A stretch of DNA of 64,000 bases from GCA-2861595 sp035525365 (GCA_035525365.1 DATLEK010000090.1:35194-99193); one strand, 5' to 3'; positions 42,841 through 53,400 are shown, counted from the stretch's first letter. Notes: generated by a model from the letters alone, not told the origin. Translations and numbers: made by a program.

Positions 42841-43674
42841 TCAGCGAAAGCCGGAGGCAGCCACCAGGAGGATGCCCGCGCCCGCCAGCAGGCGGTAGGC
42901 GACGAAGGGCCGGAACGAGTGGCTGCGCACGAAGCGCAGGAGGCCCCAGACGGCCAGGAAACCCGTGACCGCGCTGGCCAGGGTCCCCACCGCGAAAGCG
43001 TCGCCGAAGCCGGTGGGGATACCGCCGTCGCGCACCAGCTTCACCCCCTCGTAGAGGCCGGCGCCGGCCATGATCGGGATACTCATCAGGAACGACAGGC
43101 GCGCCGCAGAATCACGGTCGAAACCGAGCCAGCGGCCCATGGAGATGGTGGCGCCCGACCGGGAGACGCCCGGCTGCAGCGCGGCCGCCTGCGCCGCCCC
43201 CATCAACACCGCTGCCCGAAGCCCGAACTCCCCCTCAGTCCGGTCCGCGGGCAGGCGATCCGCCCACAACAGCACCAGGCCGAAGACCACCAGCAGCACG
43301 CCGATGAGCCACTCGCCGGCCAGGTGGTCGTCCACCACGGAGTCGAGCACGACCCCCACCACGGCAGCTGGCATCGACGACAGGAGCAACAGCCAGGCCA
43401 GTTGCTCGTCACGCTCCTCGATGGACCGCCGGCGCAGTGACCGCCAGGCGGCAGCGGCAAAGGCGACGATGTCGGAGCGGAAGTAGACGATGACGCCGGC
43501 GAAGGTGCCCATGTGCAGGGCCACGTCGAAGGCCTGCTTCAGCTCGGGGTTCCGGTCCAGCTCGTGCCAGCCGAACAACCACGGCACAACGATGAGGTGA
43601 CCACTGGACGACACGGGCAGGAACTCCGTCAGGCCCTGCAGCACCCCCAGAACGACAGCATGGAGGAGGGGCAG
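42841..43674 (-). CDS. uppP: Undecaprenyl-diphosphatase UppP (BacA)
   Basis: Recycles undecaprenyl diphosphate to the monophosphate carrier for cell-wall synthesis. Family motifs QGLTEFLPVSSSGHL and PGVSRSGATISMGRW are intact, with about eight membrane segments. The first family residues (LLHAVVLGV) lie upstream of the first GTG (43644), and the only in-frame codon before the tldE stop is a CTG at 43674, directly after that stop. I extend to the CTG. A GTG start would remove most of the first helix. Confidence 0.88.
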   Translation of the reverse strand: MPLLHAVVLGVLQGLTEFLPVSSSGHLIVVPWLFGWHELDRNPELKQAFDVALHMGTFAGVIVYFRSDIVAFAAAAWRSLRRRSIEERDEQLAWLLLLSSMPAAVVGVVLDSVVDDHLAGEWLIGVLLVVFGLVLLWADRLPADRTEGEFGLRAAVLMGAAQAAALQPGVSRSGATISMGRWLGFDRDSAARLSFLMSIPIMAGAGLYEGVKLVRDGGIPTGFGDAFAVGTLASAVTGFLAVWGLLRFVRSHSFRPFVAYRLLAGAGILLVAASGFR

Positions 43675-45033
43675 TCAGGCCCCGCTCATGCTCATGTCGG
43701 CGATGGCCAGCGTGACGCCGGCGGCCGATCCCGGCAGCCATTCCAGGTCGTCGCCCACGGCCACCACCGCCTTCAACATGCGCTGGATGGTGGAGGCGAT
43801 GGTGATCTCCCGCACCGGCTCGGCCAGCGCCCCTTCCCGGATCATGAGCCCCTCGGCACCCACCGAGAAGTCGCCGCTCACGGCGTTGACCCCCGAGTGC
43901 ACGCCGCTGATCGACTGCACGAGCAGCCCCGATCCCACCAGCTCGAGGATCTCCTCCTGGCTCTTGTCGCCCGGCGCCAGCGAGAGGGCCCGGCAACCCG
44001 CCCCCGGTGCCGACTTGAAGCCGGCCCGCACGGCAGAGCCCGTGGACGGCACGCCGGCGCGCCGCCCGGCGTAGGTGTCGTAGACGAAACCCTGCACCAC
44101 GCCGCCGGCGATGAGCACGTTGCGCCGGCTGGCCAGCCCTTCGGCGTCGTAGGTGGAAGCGCCGTAGGCATCGGGATCGGTGGGGTCGTCCACCAGGGTG
44201 AGCGACGCCGCTCCCACCTCCTCTCCCAGGCGCTGGGCGAAAAGCGAACGCCCCTTCAGCACCGCTTCGCCGTTCAGAGTCCCGCCCAGGATGGACAGCA
44301 GCGTGGAGGTCACCCGCCGGTCGAGCACCACCGTGAGGCGGGCCGACGGGGGCTTGCGGGCGCCGAGCAGGCGCGTGGAACGCTCCACCGCGTCGGCCGT
44401 CGCCTTCTCCAGGTCCAGCTCGGACTGGGCCCGCCCGGTGGAGTAGCCGCCCCCGCTCTGGGTCTCGTCGCCCTCACCGGCCAGGGCGTAGGCCGAGACG
44501 TAGCAGCCGGTGCGGCGGGAGGACGAGGCGATGCCGGTGCTGGTGGCTATCGCCGTCTCCAGGGCGCCGTCGCCGTAGTTGGCCGACTCGACCGAGCGGA
44601 TCCGCGGGTCGCCCGCCTTCACCCGCCGTTCCAGCTCCATGGCCATCTCGACCTTCTCCGCGGCGGGGAACTCGAGCAGGTCGTCCCGCCAGAGGTCCTG
44701 GTCGACGGCCTCCATTCCGTCGGGCGTGGCCAGGCCGATGAACTCGTCGACGGTGGCGAAGCCGGCGTTGTCACGGGCCTCGCCGAAGGTCTCGGCCACC
44801 ACCGCCTCGTCCAGCGAGCCGGCGTAGGCGAATCCCTGGCGGCCACCCGCCACCACCCGGATGCCGACCCCCTCGGAGGTGGCCGACGACAGCGACTCGA
44901 TCTCCCCCCCGTAGACCACGACGTCGGTGTCGCGGGACCGGGCCACGTAGGCCTCGACCTGCTCGCCGGCGCCGGCCCATCCGGCCACCCGGGTGGCCAG
45001 CGCCAGCAGCTCTCCGTCCCCGGTGGTGCTCAC
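43675..45033 (-). CDS. tldE: TldE/PmbA-family protein
   Basis: 452 residues, the non-catalytic partner of TldD in the TldD/TldE protease that processes modified peptides such as microcins and acts on unfolded leader peptides. The family signature runs from the N-terminal VEAYVARSRDTDVVVYGGEI to the C-terminal SGDFSVGAEGLMIREG and LPGSAAGVTLAIADMSMSG. It lacks the HExxxH motif, as expected for TldE. GTG start at 45033, 18 bp after the tldD stop. Confidence 0.9.
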   Translation of the reverse strand: MSTTGDGELLALATRVAGWAGAGEQVEAYVARSRDTDVVVYGGEIESLSSATSEGVGIRVVAGGRQGFAYAGSLDEAVVAETFGEARDNAGFATVDEFIGLATPDGMEAVDQDLWRDDLLEFPAAEKVEMAMELERRVKAGDPRIRSVESANYGDGALETAIATSTGIASSSRRTGCYVSAYALAGEGDETQSGGGYSTGRAQSELDLEKATADAVERSTRLLGARKPPSARLTVVLDRRVTSTLLSILGGTLNGEAVLKGRSLFAQRLGEEVGAASLTLVDDPTDPDAYGASTYDAEGLASRRNVLIAGGVVQGFVYDTYAGRRAGVPSTGSAVRAGFKSAPGAGCRALSLAPGDKSQEEILELVGSGLLVQSISGVHSGVNAVSGDFSVGAEGLMIREGALAEPVREITIASTIQRMLKAVVAVGDDLEWLPGSAAGVTLAIADMSMSGA

Positions 45034-45051
45034 TCCCCGCTCACGCCCCTC

Positions 45052-46455
45052 TCATGCCGCTGTTCCGCCGACGGTTATCCCCGAGACCCTCAGCGTCGGC
45101 TGGCCCATGCCCACCGGCACGCCCTGGCCGTTCTTGCCGCAGGTGCCACCACCGCTGGCCATGGCGAAGTCGTCGGCCACGGCGTCGATGTTGGCCAAGA
45201 CGGCAGGGCCGTTACCGATGAGGTTGGCGTCCCGCAACGGCTCGGTTATCTCGCCGTTCTTGATGAGGTAGGCCTCGGTCATCCCGAACACGAAATCGCC
45301 GGTGGCGGTGTTGACCTGCCCGCCGCCCATCTGGGCGACGTACACGCCCTTGGGCGTCTGGCGCACCAGCTCCTCGGGGTCCTCCTCACCGGCCAGGAGA
45401 TAGGTGTTGGTCATGCGCACCATGGGCAGGTCCTGGTAGGTCTGGCGCCGGCCGTTGCCCGACGACGCCTCCCGCCCCGCCTTGCGGGATCGCAGGAAGT
45501 CCCACATGTACCCGGTGAGCACGCCGTTCTCGATGAGCACGTTGCGCTGGGCGGGGCGGCCCTCGTCGTCCATGGAGTAGGCGCCCCATTCCGATCCCAT
45601 GGTGCCGTCGTCGACCAGCGTGACGTGGGGGTTGGCCACGAGCTGGCCCACCTTGCCGCAGTACACCGAGGAGTCCTTCTCGATGTGGTCGGCCTCCAGT
45701 CCGTGCCCGCAGGCCTCATGGAAGAGCACGGCGCCCCGGCCGGCGGCGAACACCACGGGAAGGACGCCACTGGGAGCGGGGCGGGCCCGCAGCTTGGTGA
45801 GCGCCCGGGAAGCCGCCTTGCGGGCGATGTCGTCGACGTCGACCTCGTCGAACAGCTCGAAGCCGACGGTGCGGCCCACGCTCTCGAAGCCCGTCTGCAT
45901 GCCGGTGTCGCCGTGGGCCACGGCCGACACGGCGAAGCGGGTGCGCACCACGTCGTCGCCGGCCAGAAGGCCGTCCGAGTTGGCCACGAGGATGCGACGC
46001 CGGCTGTCCCCGTAGGAAGCCGAGACCTGCTTGACCGAGGTGCCGGCACTGCGGGCAGCATCGTCGGCCCGCACCAGCAGCTCGACCTTGCGGGCCTTGC
46101 CCACGCTCTCGGGAAGGATCTCGACGATCGAGTCGTCGTCCGAAGGCGTGCTCCCGCCACCGAAGGGCACCACCCGGGTGGCGCCACCGCCCTGGCGGGC
46201 CGCGGCGCCGGCCACTTCGGCCGCGCCCAGCAGGGAGCGTTCGGACAGATCGGCGGTGTGGGCGAACCCGGTGGTGTCGCCGACGACCACCCGGATGCCG
46301 GCGCCCCGCTCCCGGCCCGAGGTCAGCTCCTCCACCCGCCCGTCGTCGAGATGAGCCGAGGAGGAACGGCGATCCTCCACGAAGACCTCGGCGAACTCAC
46401 CGCCGGTGCGCAGGGCCACGCCCAGCACCCGCTGGAGAAGTTCGGGATCGAGCAC
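45052..46455 (-). CDS. tldD: TldD-family metalloprotease
   Basis: 467 residues. Zinc motif HEACGH is at residues 246-251 (HExxxH), followed by GLEAD. The C-terminal GDFVFGMTEAYLIKNGEI and GNGPAVLANIDAVADDF match the TldD family. I chose the GTG at 46455, where the family begins (LDPELLQRVLGVAL); the frame extends to 46500. It is the catalytic half of the TldD/TldE heterodimer encoded with tldE. A substrate peptide gene was not seen nearby. Confidence 0.92.
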   Translation of the reverse strand: MLDPELLQRVLGVALRTGGEFAEVFVEDRRSSSAHLDDGRVEELTSGRERGAGIRVVVGDTTGFAHTADLSERSLLGAAEVAGAAARQGGGATRVVPFGGGSTPSDDDSIVEILPESVGKARKVELLVRADDAARSAGTSVKQVSASYGDSRRRILVANSDGLLAGDDVVRTRFAVSAVAHGDTGMQTGFESVGRTVGFELFDEVDVDDIARKAASRALTKLRARPAPSGVLPVVFAAGRGAVLFHEACGHGLEADHIEKDSSVYCGKVGQLVANPHVTLVDDGTMGSEWGAYSMDDEGRPAQRNVLIENGVLTGYMWDFLRSRKAGREASSGNGRRQTYQDLPMVRMTNTYLLAGEEDPEELVRQTPKGVYVAQMGGGQVNTATGDFVFGMTEAYLIKNGEITEPLRDANLIGNGPAVLANIDAVADDFAMASGGGTCGKNGQGVPVGMGQPTLRVSGITVGGTAA

Positions 46456-46583
46456 CGCCCATGGTACCGCCGGGATGCAGCCCGCCCACCGGCAGGGCAC
46501 GAAGAATACGGGCGAAATGCCGGCCTCGCGCCCACGATGCGGCGCGGTGCTTTACCCTGTGTCCGGTGAACAGGGGGAGACGC

Positions 46584-47555
46584 GTGGATGTCAGGTCCGT
46601 GGCGGCGCCGGTCGGCCGGGTGGCCGTCACCATCGTCATGCTCGTGTGGCTGTCCAACCACGTCCATCTGTCCCAGCTGCGGGTGGCCGTCTGGCGCCCC
46701 ATGATGCTGGTGTGGCTGGCCGCCGCCCTCGGCGTCACCTTGATCGGCATCGTGTTGTCGGCGCTGCGTTGGCAGCGGGTTCTCGTGGCCCTGGACCTAC
46801 CGGTGCGGGTATCCACTTTGCTGCGCCACTACCTCGCCGGCCTGTTCGTGGGGAACTTCCTGCCCACCACGATCGGCGGCGACGTCGTGCGGGTGCGCCG
46901 GCTGGCGGCCGACAACGGCGAGACGGCAGCCACCACGGCATCGGTGGTCCTCGAGCGCCTCACCGGATGGCTCGTGCTCCCGCTGCTCACGATCATCGCC
47001 CTGATCGTGAACCCTGGGCTACAGCGGCGGGCGCCCGGCCCGGCCGCCACCGCCATGACCGTGGCCGTGGGCACCCTGGTCCTGCTGGCCGCCCTCCTCC
47101 TCGTTGCGTCCAACCCCTGGGTGGGCCGGAGGACCGAGGGCCGTGAAGGATGGCGGCGGTTCACCGGCGCCATCCACCTCGGCCTCGACCGGGCCCGGCG
47201 GAACCCGGGCCTCGCTTTCGAGATCTGCACGGTGGGCTTCGCCTACCAGCTGGCGGTCATGCTCTCGGCCTTCCTGGCGGCCAAGACCCTCGGCCTCGAC
47301 GTGGGCTGGACGGCGATCCTCGCCTTCTTCCCCGTGGTGGCCATAGTGCAGGTTCTGCCCCTCACGGTGAGCGGCCTGGGCACCCGCGAGGCCGCCCTCG
47401 TCTTTTTCCTGCAGCCCCTCGGAGTCGCCCCGGCGGACGCCTTCGCCCTCGGGCTGCTGGTGTACTTCGTGAACCTGGGTGTCAGCCTCCTGGGCGCCCC
47501 CGCCTTCGCCGTGGGCAGCCGAGCCCGCCGGACGGCCTCCCGCGCCGTGGCGTGA
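46584..47555 (+). CDS. Lysylphosphatidylglycerol-synthase-type transmembrane protein
   Basis: 323 residues with about eight membrane segments and the family motifs (LAGLFVGNFLPTTIGGDVVR, then SGLGTREAALV). It corresponds to the membrane half of MprF without the catalytic domain, as in stand-alone flippase-like proteins. The GTG at 46584 follows AGGGGGA; a leaderless GTG at 46566, behind a TACCCT box (46553-46558), is an alternative. Its stop overlaps the next gene as GTGA. Transport of a lipid or prenyl product is plausible from the neighbour, but not proven. Confidence 0.85.
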   Translation: MDVRSVAAPVGRVAVTIVMLVWLSNHVHLSQLRVAVWRPMMLVWLAAALGVTLIGIVLSALRWQRVLVALDLPVRVSTLLRHYLAGLFVGNFLPTTIGGDVVRVRRLAADNGETAATTASVVLERLTGWLVLPLLTIIALIVNPGLQRRAPGPAATAMTVAVGTLVLLAALLLVASNPWVGRRTEGREGWRRFTGAIHLGLDRARRNPGLAFEICTVGFAYQLAVMLSAFLAAKTLGLDVGWTAILAFFPVVAIVQVLPLTVSGLGTREAALVFFLQPLGVAPADAFALGLLVYFVNLGVSLLGAPAFAVGSRARRTASRAVA

Positions 47556-49558
47556 CCGAGGCAGCCACCTCAGCCCCGCCGGAACCAGAACCGCACCTCG
47601 ACCGCCAGGCGCGCCGCCACGCCCGCCATGTCCGCCACCACGGCCTGCACAGCCGGCGGCGCCACTCCCACCTCCGGTGGTGGCGCGAGGTCCTCTACAT
47701 CCTGGTTTTCTACGGCGTCTACACCTTCATCCGCAACGAGGGCGTGGCCTCCGACTCGAAGCTGGAGGCCTTCCGCAACGCCAGTCAGGTGATCCGCATC
47801 GAGCGCCTCCTCGGCAGCTTCCACGAGGAGGCCATCCAGGACTGGTTCCTACCGTGGCGAGCCTTCATCTCCTTCTGGAACGTCTTCTACGGCACCGCCC
47901 ATTTCGCCGTCACCGTCTTCGCCCTCGTCTACCTCTTCCGGCGCATGAGCCACCGCTACCCGCTGTGGCGCAACACCCTCGCCTGCACCACCGGCCTGGC
48001 CCTGATCGGCTTCGCATTCTACCCGCTGATGCCGCCGCGCCTGCTCCCCGCGAGCTACGGCTTCGTGGACACCCTGAAGGTGATAGGTGGACTGTGGTCG
48101 TTCGACTCCGGAGCCGTGGCCAAGGTGTCCAACCAGTACGCGGCCATGCCGAGCCTCCACTTCGCCTGGTCGACGTGGTGCGTGTTCGTGCTGCTCCCCG
48201 CCTGCCGCCGGCGCTCCACCCGCGCCCTGGTCTACGCCTACCCCCTGCTCACCCTTTTCGCCATCGTGGTCACGGCCAACCACTTCTGGATCGACGCCGC
48301 CGGCGGCGCCATCGTCCTGGGCGCCGGCTTCCTCCTCGGCCGCACCCTCACCCGCGTTCTCGAGAGAGGGGAGAGCGCGGGGCCCACAACGGCCGACCCC
48401 GAGGCTGCCACGGCCGCCGGGGGCCCTGGCGTCACGGCATCGGGTGAAGCACCGTCCGGAGCCGCCCGTAAGCTCGAAAAACTCATCGTGCCCACTCCGC
48501 CCTCCTCACTCGCCCCTATCGCGTCCCGCGTGAACGCCCGCATCGAGCGGCTCCTCGAGGCCGAGATCGCCCGCTGGGCCGCAGTCGACCCGGACCTGGT
48601 GGACCCGCTCGAGGTCATGCGCGAGCTGGTGATGGCCGGTGGGAAGCGCCTCAGGCCGGCCTTCTGCCACTGGGCCTTCGTGGGCGCCGGCGGCGATCCG
48701 GAGGACCCTCTGGTGGAGAACGCCGGCGCCGCCCTGGAGCTGCTCCACACCTTCGCTCTCATCCACGACGACGTCATGGACGGCTCCCCCCGCCGGCGGG
48801 GCCTGCAGACCGTCCACCTCAGGTTCGAGGGCCGCCACGCCGGCGCCGCCTGGCGGGGCGAGGGCCGGCGCTTCGGCGAAGGCGTGGCCATCCTCGTCGG
48901 CGACCTGGCCTTCGTCTACGCCGACCAGCTGCTCCGCGGCGCCCCCCAGCCGGCGCTCGACGTGTTCACCGACCTGCGCCTGGAGGTCAACATCGGCCAG
49001 TACCTCGACCTCCTCGGGACCGTGCGGGGCGAGGTGAGTGTGGAGCAGGCCCGGCGCATCTGCCGCTACAAGTCGGGCAAGTACACCATCGAGCGGCCAC
49101 TGCACATGGGCGCCGCACTCGCCGGCCGCCTCGACGACCTGGCCGGTCCACTGTCGGCCTTCGGTGACCCGCTGGGCGAGGCCTTCCAGTTGCGCGACGA
49201 CCTGCTCGGCGCCTTCGGCGACACGTCCCTCACGGGAAAGCCGGTGGGCGAGGATCTTCGCGAGGGCAAGCCCACGGCGCTGTACGCCTTCGCCGTCGCC
49301 GCCGCCGCCGCCGGCGATGGCCACGGCGGGGCGGCCAAGCTCCTGGCCGACCGCTTCGGCGCCACCGACCTCACCGAGGACGAGGTGGTGGAGCTTCAGT
49401 CCGTGCTGGTGGACACCGGTGCCCGGGCCGAGGTGGAGACGGCCATCGACCGTCTCGTCAGCCGGTCCCTTGACGCCCTCGACGAAGCGCCACTGGCCGG
49501 CTATGCCAGGAGCGAGCTGCGGGAGCTGGCCCACTTCGTCGGCGGCCGCGACCACTGA
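47552..49558 (+). CDS. Fusion of a PAP2-type phosphatase and a polyprenyl diphosphate synthase
   Basis: 668 residues in two halves. The N-terminal half (about 45-270, several membrane segments) is PAP2-like, with LMPPRLLP near 159, PSLHFAWS at 200-207 (catalytic His203) and ANHFWIDAAGG at 242-252 (His244, Asp248). A Pro/Ala linker (about 275-310) joins a polyprenyl synthase (about 320-668) with GGKRLRP at 363-369, the first Asp motif DDVMD at 406-410, and the second motif RDDLLGAFGD. Both halves look complete. The frame extends back to 47150; the GTG at 47552 overlaps the previous stop as GTGA. A geranylgeranyl-type chain for the carotenoid pathway is inferred. Confidence 0.88.
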   Translation: MTEAATSAPPEPEPHLDRQARRHARHVRHHGLHSRRRHSHLRWWREVLYILVFYGVYTFIRNEGVASDSKLEAFRNASQVIRIERLLGSFHEEAIQDWFLPWRAFISFWNVFYGTAHFAVTVFALVYLFRRMSHRYPLWRNTLACTTGLALIGFAFYPLMPPRLLPASYGFVDTLKVIGGLWSFDSGAVAKVSNQYAAMPSLHFAWSTWCVFVLLPACRRRSTRALVYAYPLLTLFAIVVTANHFWIDAAGGAIVLGAGFLLGRTLTRVLERGESAGPTTADPEAATAAGGPGVTASGEAPSGAARKLEKLIVPTPPSSLAPIASRVNARIERLLEAEIARWAAVDPDLVDPLEVMRELVMAGGKRLRPAFCHWAFVGAGGDPEDPLVENAGAALELLHTFALIHDDVMDGSPRRRGLQTVHLRFEGRHAGAAWRGEGRRFGEGVAILVGDLAFVYADQLLRGAPQPALDVFTDLRLEVNIGQYLDLLGTVRGEVSVEQARRICRYKSGKYTIERPLHMGAALAGRLDDLAGPLSAFGDPLGEAFQLRDDLLGAFGDTSLTGKPVGEDLREGKPTALYAFAVAAAAAGDGHGGAAKLLADRFGATDLTEDEVVELQSVLVDTGARAEVETAIDRLVSRSLDALDEAPLAGYARSELRELAHFVGGRDH

Positions 49559-49947
49559 GCCCAGCTTCAACCTTCGGCTACTTCAGGGCCGCCTCGATGC
49601 TCCAGGTGGAACTACGGACACGATTCGATGCGTCGTTGCCCTCAGCGCGGGCTTTACGGGCTCTACGCGTCTAACTTTACGAGGCCGGCGCAGAACTACT
49701 TGCGCGTCTGCAGTGCCCACATCGGCGAGTTCGTACTTTTTGGAAAGCTGCCGAACCGTGGACAGCCAATCATGCCGAAGCGTGTGCAACAGCTCTGCCG
49801 GCAACAACTGGCCTGCGAAGCCGAATGAATTGGTGGCGGTGCCAGTGTCTCGCGGATCTGTCGGCGTCAGATCCTAGCGATGGCGGGTGAGGCCATAGCT
49901 AACGATCAGGTATTCGTAGAAAATAAGTTTACCGAAGCACAGCGGTG
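49559..49947. other. 389 bp without a recognisable gene
   Basis: Short frames on the plus strand lack starts or likeness to known families. The A/T content rises towards 49950, joining the A/T-richer toxin-immunity module. Confidence 0.45.
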
Positions 49948-50451
49948 TCATTCAGTACCAGCGCACCTCCTCACGGGCCTGGTTTCGAGTATCAGGAAGT
50001 AGCCGTCCGCGGGGCTATCCCAGCCGACAATTCTAAGTTGATACGGGTGTCTCCCACTTGTTTTCGCGAAAACCAGCGTGCTCGGCCCGTAATCATGTGA
50101 CTTCATCTCCAGCCACCCCAGCCCTGGTAGCCGGGAGCGGTAGAATCTAGCAATATCGTCCGCTGAATCATTGGTGCGGAAGGTTCTTGTGACCTCGCCC
50201 CACCCGTCCGAGCGGCTTCCTTCCTCACAAGGCCGAAGCTCTCCCTTTTCGCGCAGTTCAGCGCCAGACGGCGCAAGGTTTACCGCGCGGTCGGTTTTCA
50301 TTTCCTCGAAGTGCCGCGCATCCCTTATTCCAGAAGTAGGCTCCCCACGGCCAGGAGCACAGGCAGAAGATACGAGGGCCGCTCCCAGCACGGCAAGTCC
50401 TATTGAACGTCCCGCCCAGCGAAAACCGTGGGTTGGGTGCACATATATCAC
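49948..50451 (-). CDS. Lipoprotein, candidate immunity protein of the RHS toxin
   Basis: 167 residues with a lipoprotein signal (hydrophobic stretch, then lipobox LVSSAC, Cys31). The mature part shows RTFRTNDSADDIARFYRSRL and a beta-rich tail, a fold type not recognised. The GTG at 50451 overlaps the RHS toxin stop as GTGA. Immunity genes commonly follow polymorphic-toxin genes this way, and a membrane-anchored immunity protein would fit a toxin acting in the envelope or cell exterior. Function is inferred from position. Confidence 0.7.
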   Translation of the reverse strand: MIYVHPTHGFRWAGRSIGLAVLGAALVSSACAPGRGEPTSGIRDARHFEEMKTDRAVNLAPSGAELREKGELRPCEEGSRSDGWGEVTRTFRTNDSADDIARFYRSRLPGLGWLEMKSHDYGPSTLVFAKTSGRHPYQLRIVGWDSPADGYFLILETRPVRRCAGTE

Positions 50452-53400
50452 TTTAGAACAACAAGGTTTGGATTTTCATAGCAGGCCGTCGCAGACTCGC
50501 TACACCCGCCTATTTTCCTGCCGAGCCTATTGTTCGCGAGGTCCATTCTCTTCCGCGCATCGTAAGTCTCTCCGCTTTCTTTCCTCCCACGCGGACGTTG
50601 CTCATGCCGATCTCCGAATCCCTTGGCGGCTCTTGCACCCATGTGCATCGTCATCAACGCGTTCCAGTAGCAATGCTGGAATGCGTTCGCTGACGTATCA
50701 TCGTTCTTGTGCCCATAACGGGCAGTCGTGTCGCGAATCGCTAGTCTCGACAGCCGGAAGGCGACCAGACATCGCGCGGCATTTTTCGTGCTCTCCCTAC
50801 AGAACCGTCGCTCGGAGTTTGTCATGGCATAAAGCCCCGTGGGATCCGTAGCGTTGAGAGGGTCCCCCCCGACGTAACCATAAGCCTCCTGTGTCACCGC
50901 TTCAATCGGATCGCGCGTCAAGAAGGTCCCCATCGCCGGGTCGTAGTACCTCGCCCTCAGGTACTGGAAACCGGTCTCTGCGTCTGTGTACTGGCCGGCG
51001 TAGCCGAGTGGTGTCCGTGCCGATCCGGTGGAGGAAGTGGTCTTGCCGTAGGCGTCGTAGCTAGCTGTGGCGACCACCGCTCCGGCGGCATCGGTGAGCA
51101 GGCTGGTGCTGCCGAGCTGGTCTTGATGGTGGTACGTCACGGCGCCACTCGAGTCGATCCGTTCAAGGGGGGTGCCTCCTGGACCGTACACGTAGTACGT
51201 CGAGTTCTCCTTGAGCATCATGGGAAGCCCACCGGAAAGGTCCCAGGCGAATGCCGTGGTCAGTCGTGCCACCGACTTCGAGATCCTCAGACCGTCGCCG
51301 TTGTAGGCGTAGGTGGCCTTGGCCACGGGCTGGACATTGCTCAACGACGTGACGCTGACGGGCACGCTGGAGTTGGCGGTAGAGCCGTTGCCCAGCTGGC
51401 CGAAAGTATTGGCCCCCCAGGCCCGCACGGTGGCGTCGGATCGCAAAGCCAAGCTGTGGGTGGAGCCCGCGGCGACCGCGACTGCGGAGCCGAGCCCACT
51501 TGCCTGAACGGGCACCAGGGAGGTCGTGGTGGAGGCGTTTCCGAGCTGGCCTGAGCCGTTGGCGCCCCACGCCCATCCCGTTCCGTCGGCCCTGGCTGCC
51601 AGGGAGTGGGTGCTGCCGGCGGCGACGGCCACCGCACCGGCTAGCCCGCTTACCTGCACGGGCACCAGCGAGTCAATAGTCGAGGCCGTGCCGAGCTGGC
51701 CCGAGTCATTGGCCCCCCAGGCCCACACGGTGCCGTCGGACTTGAGAGCCAGGCTGTGGTCGCCGCCCCCGGCGATGGCTGTGACGCCCGACAACCCAGT
51801 TACCTGGAGCGGGACCGAGGAGGAGGTAGTGGAGTTGTTGCCCAACTGGCCCGAACCGTTGAAGCCCCACGCCCACACCGTCCCGTCGGACTTGAGCCCC
51901 AGGCTGTGGTCCCGCCCTGCGGCCACCGCGGACACCCCTGACAGCCCAGTTGCCTGCACCGGCCCGGAGGGGACTACGGAGGTGGTGCTGTTGCCCAGCT
52001 GGCCGGTGATGTTGGAGCCCCAAGCCGTTACGCTGCCATCGGACTTGAGGGCCAGGCTGTGAAAACCTCCTCCGGCGACGGAGGTCACTTCGGTCAGGCC
52101 TGGTACCTGGACCGGTGAGGTGGCCGGGTTGGGGACGGCGCCCGACCCGATCTGGCCGTTGGAGTTGTCCCCCCAGGCCCATACGGTCCCGTTGGACTTG
52201 AGAGCCAAGCTGTGGTCGACGCCCGCGCCCACGGCGGAGGCGCCGCTGAGATTGACCACCGGTGCTGGAGTGGTGGCAGGTACTCCGATCAGCCCATTGC
52301 CGAGCTGGCCCAAGGTGTTGGCTCCCCAGGCCCGCACTACTCCGTCTGAGCCCAGCGCAAGGCTGTGGGATTCCCCCGCAGCCACCAGCCCGGTGAAGGT
52401 CGCCACCTCGGTGAGCCGATTGGCTTGGTCGTAGCGGTAGCGCGCCGGCGGGGCCGGACCGCTGGCCAGGGTCCGGTTGCCCTTGGCGTCATAGGACAGC
52501 GAAGAAACCACACCGGCCTGGGTGTGGGAGGTGGCCTGATTGGCGTCGTCGTGTCCCAGAGTTGCCCCTGAAGTCAGCCTGGTGAGGTTATCGGCGGCGT
52601 CGTAGCTGTAGCTGGTCGAGTTGACCGACGCCAGCTGGTTGAGGGAGGTGTAGCCATAGGACTCCGCGGGCTGGGCCATCCCCGTGGATGAAGCGGAGGC
52701 GAGCTGGCCGGCATTGTCACGGCCATAGCTGAAGCTGGCCAGCGTCGTTGCTGCCTTGGTGTCGGCGATGCTGAGCAGCTGGTCTGCCGCGTCGTAGCCC
52801 ATAGCGGCCTGAGTGCCGTTCGGGTACGTCTGGTTGTCCAGGCTGTCGTTGGCGTCGTAGGAGAAGATCGTGGTGTGGTTGAGCCAGTCCTTGACCGTTG
52901 CCATCCGCCCGGCACCGTCGTAGGTGCGAGTGACCACCTGGGAGTTAGGATAGGTGAGCGAGGTCGTTTGGCCCTTCAGGTCATAGCCATAGCGGACCGT
53001 GACACCCGCTCCGTTGCTGGAGCGGGTGAGTCGGTTCAGCGAGTCCCACTCGAATATCGACGTGCCCGTACCGTCGACCATGGAGGTGCGCTGGCCGTTG
53101 GCGTCATAGCCAAGCGAGGTCACATCGAGGGTGGCGGGGTCGGAGTACAACTTGGAGGTGAGCTGGTTGGCGGCGTCATAGGACAGAGTCGTGGTCTGGT
53201 TGAGGGCATCAACCACGCTGGTCAGGTTGTCCGCCCTGTCATGGTTGTAGGTCGTGGTGCGGTTGAGCGGGTCCTTGACCGACGAGACCCGGTTGAGCGG
53301 GTCGTAGGTGTAGGTGGTGAGGTTGGACTTGCCGTCTTTTTGGGTGGCGAGGTTGCCCGCCAGGTCGTAGCTGTTCTGCAGCGTCGTGTTGTCGGCGCGG

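Noticed and set aside
43513..46569. 1,018-residue open frame antisense to uppP, tldE and tldD
   Set aside because: Runs opposite three well-supported genes; composition is His/Gly/Leu-rich as expected for a GC-rich shadow frame.
49628..49828. 66-residue plus-strand frame after the PAP2-prenyl synthase fusion
   Set aside because: No start signal, no family likeness, and it lies in a gap that changes composition towards the toxin module.
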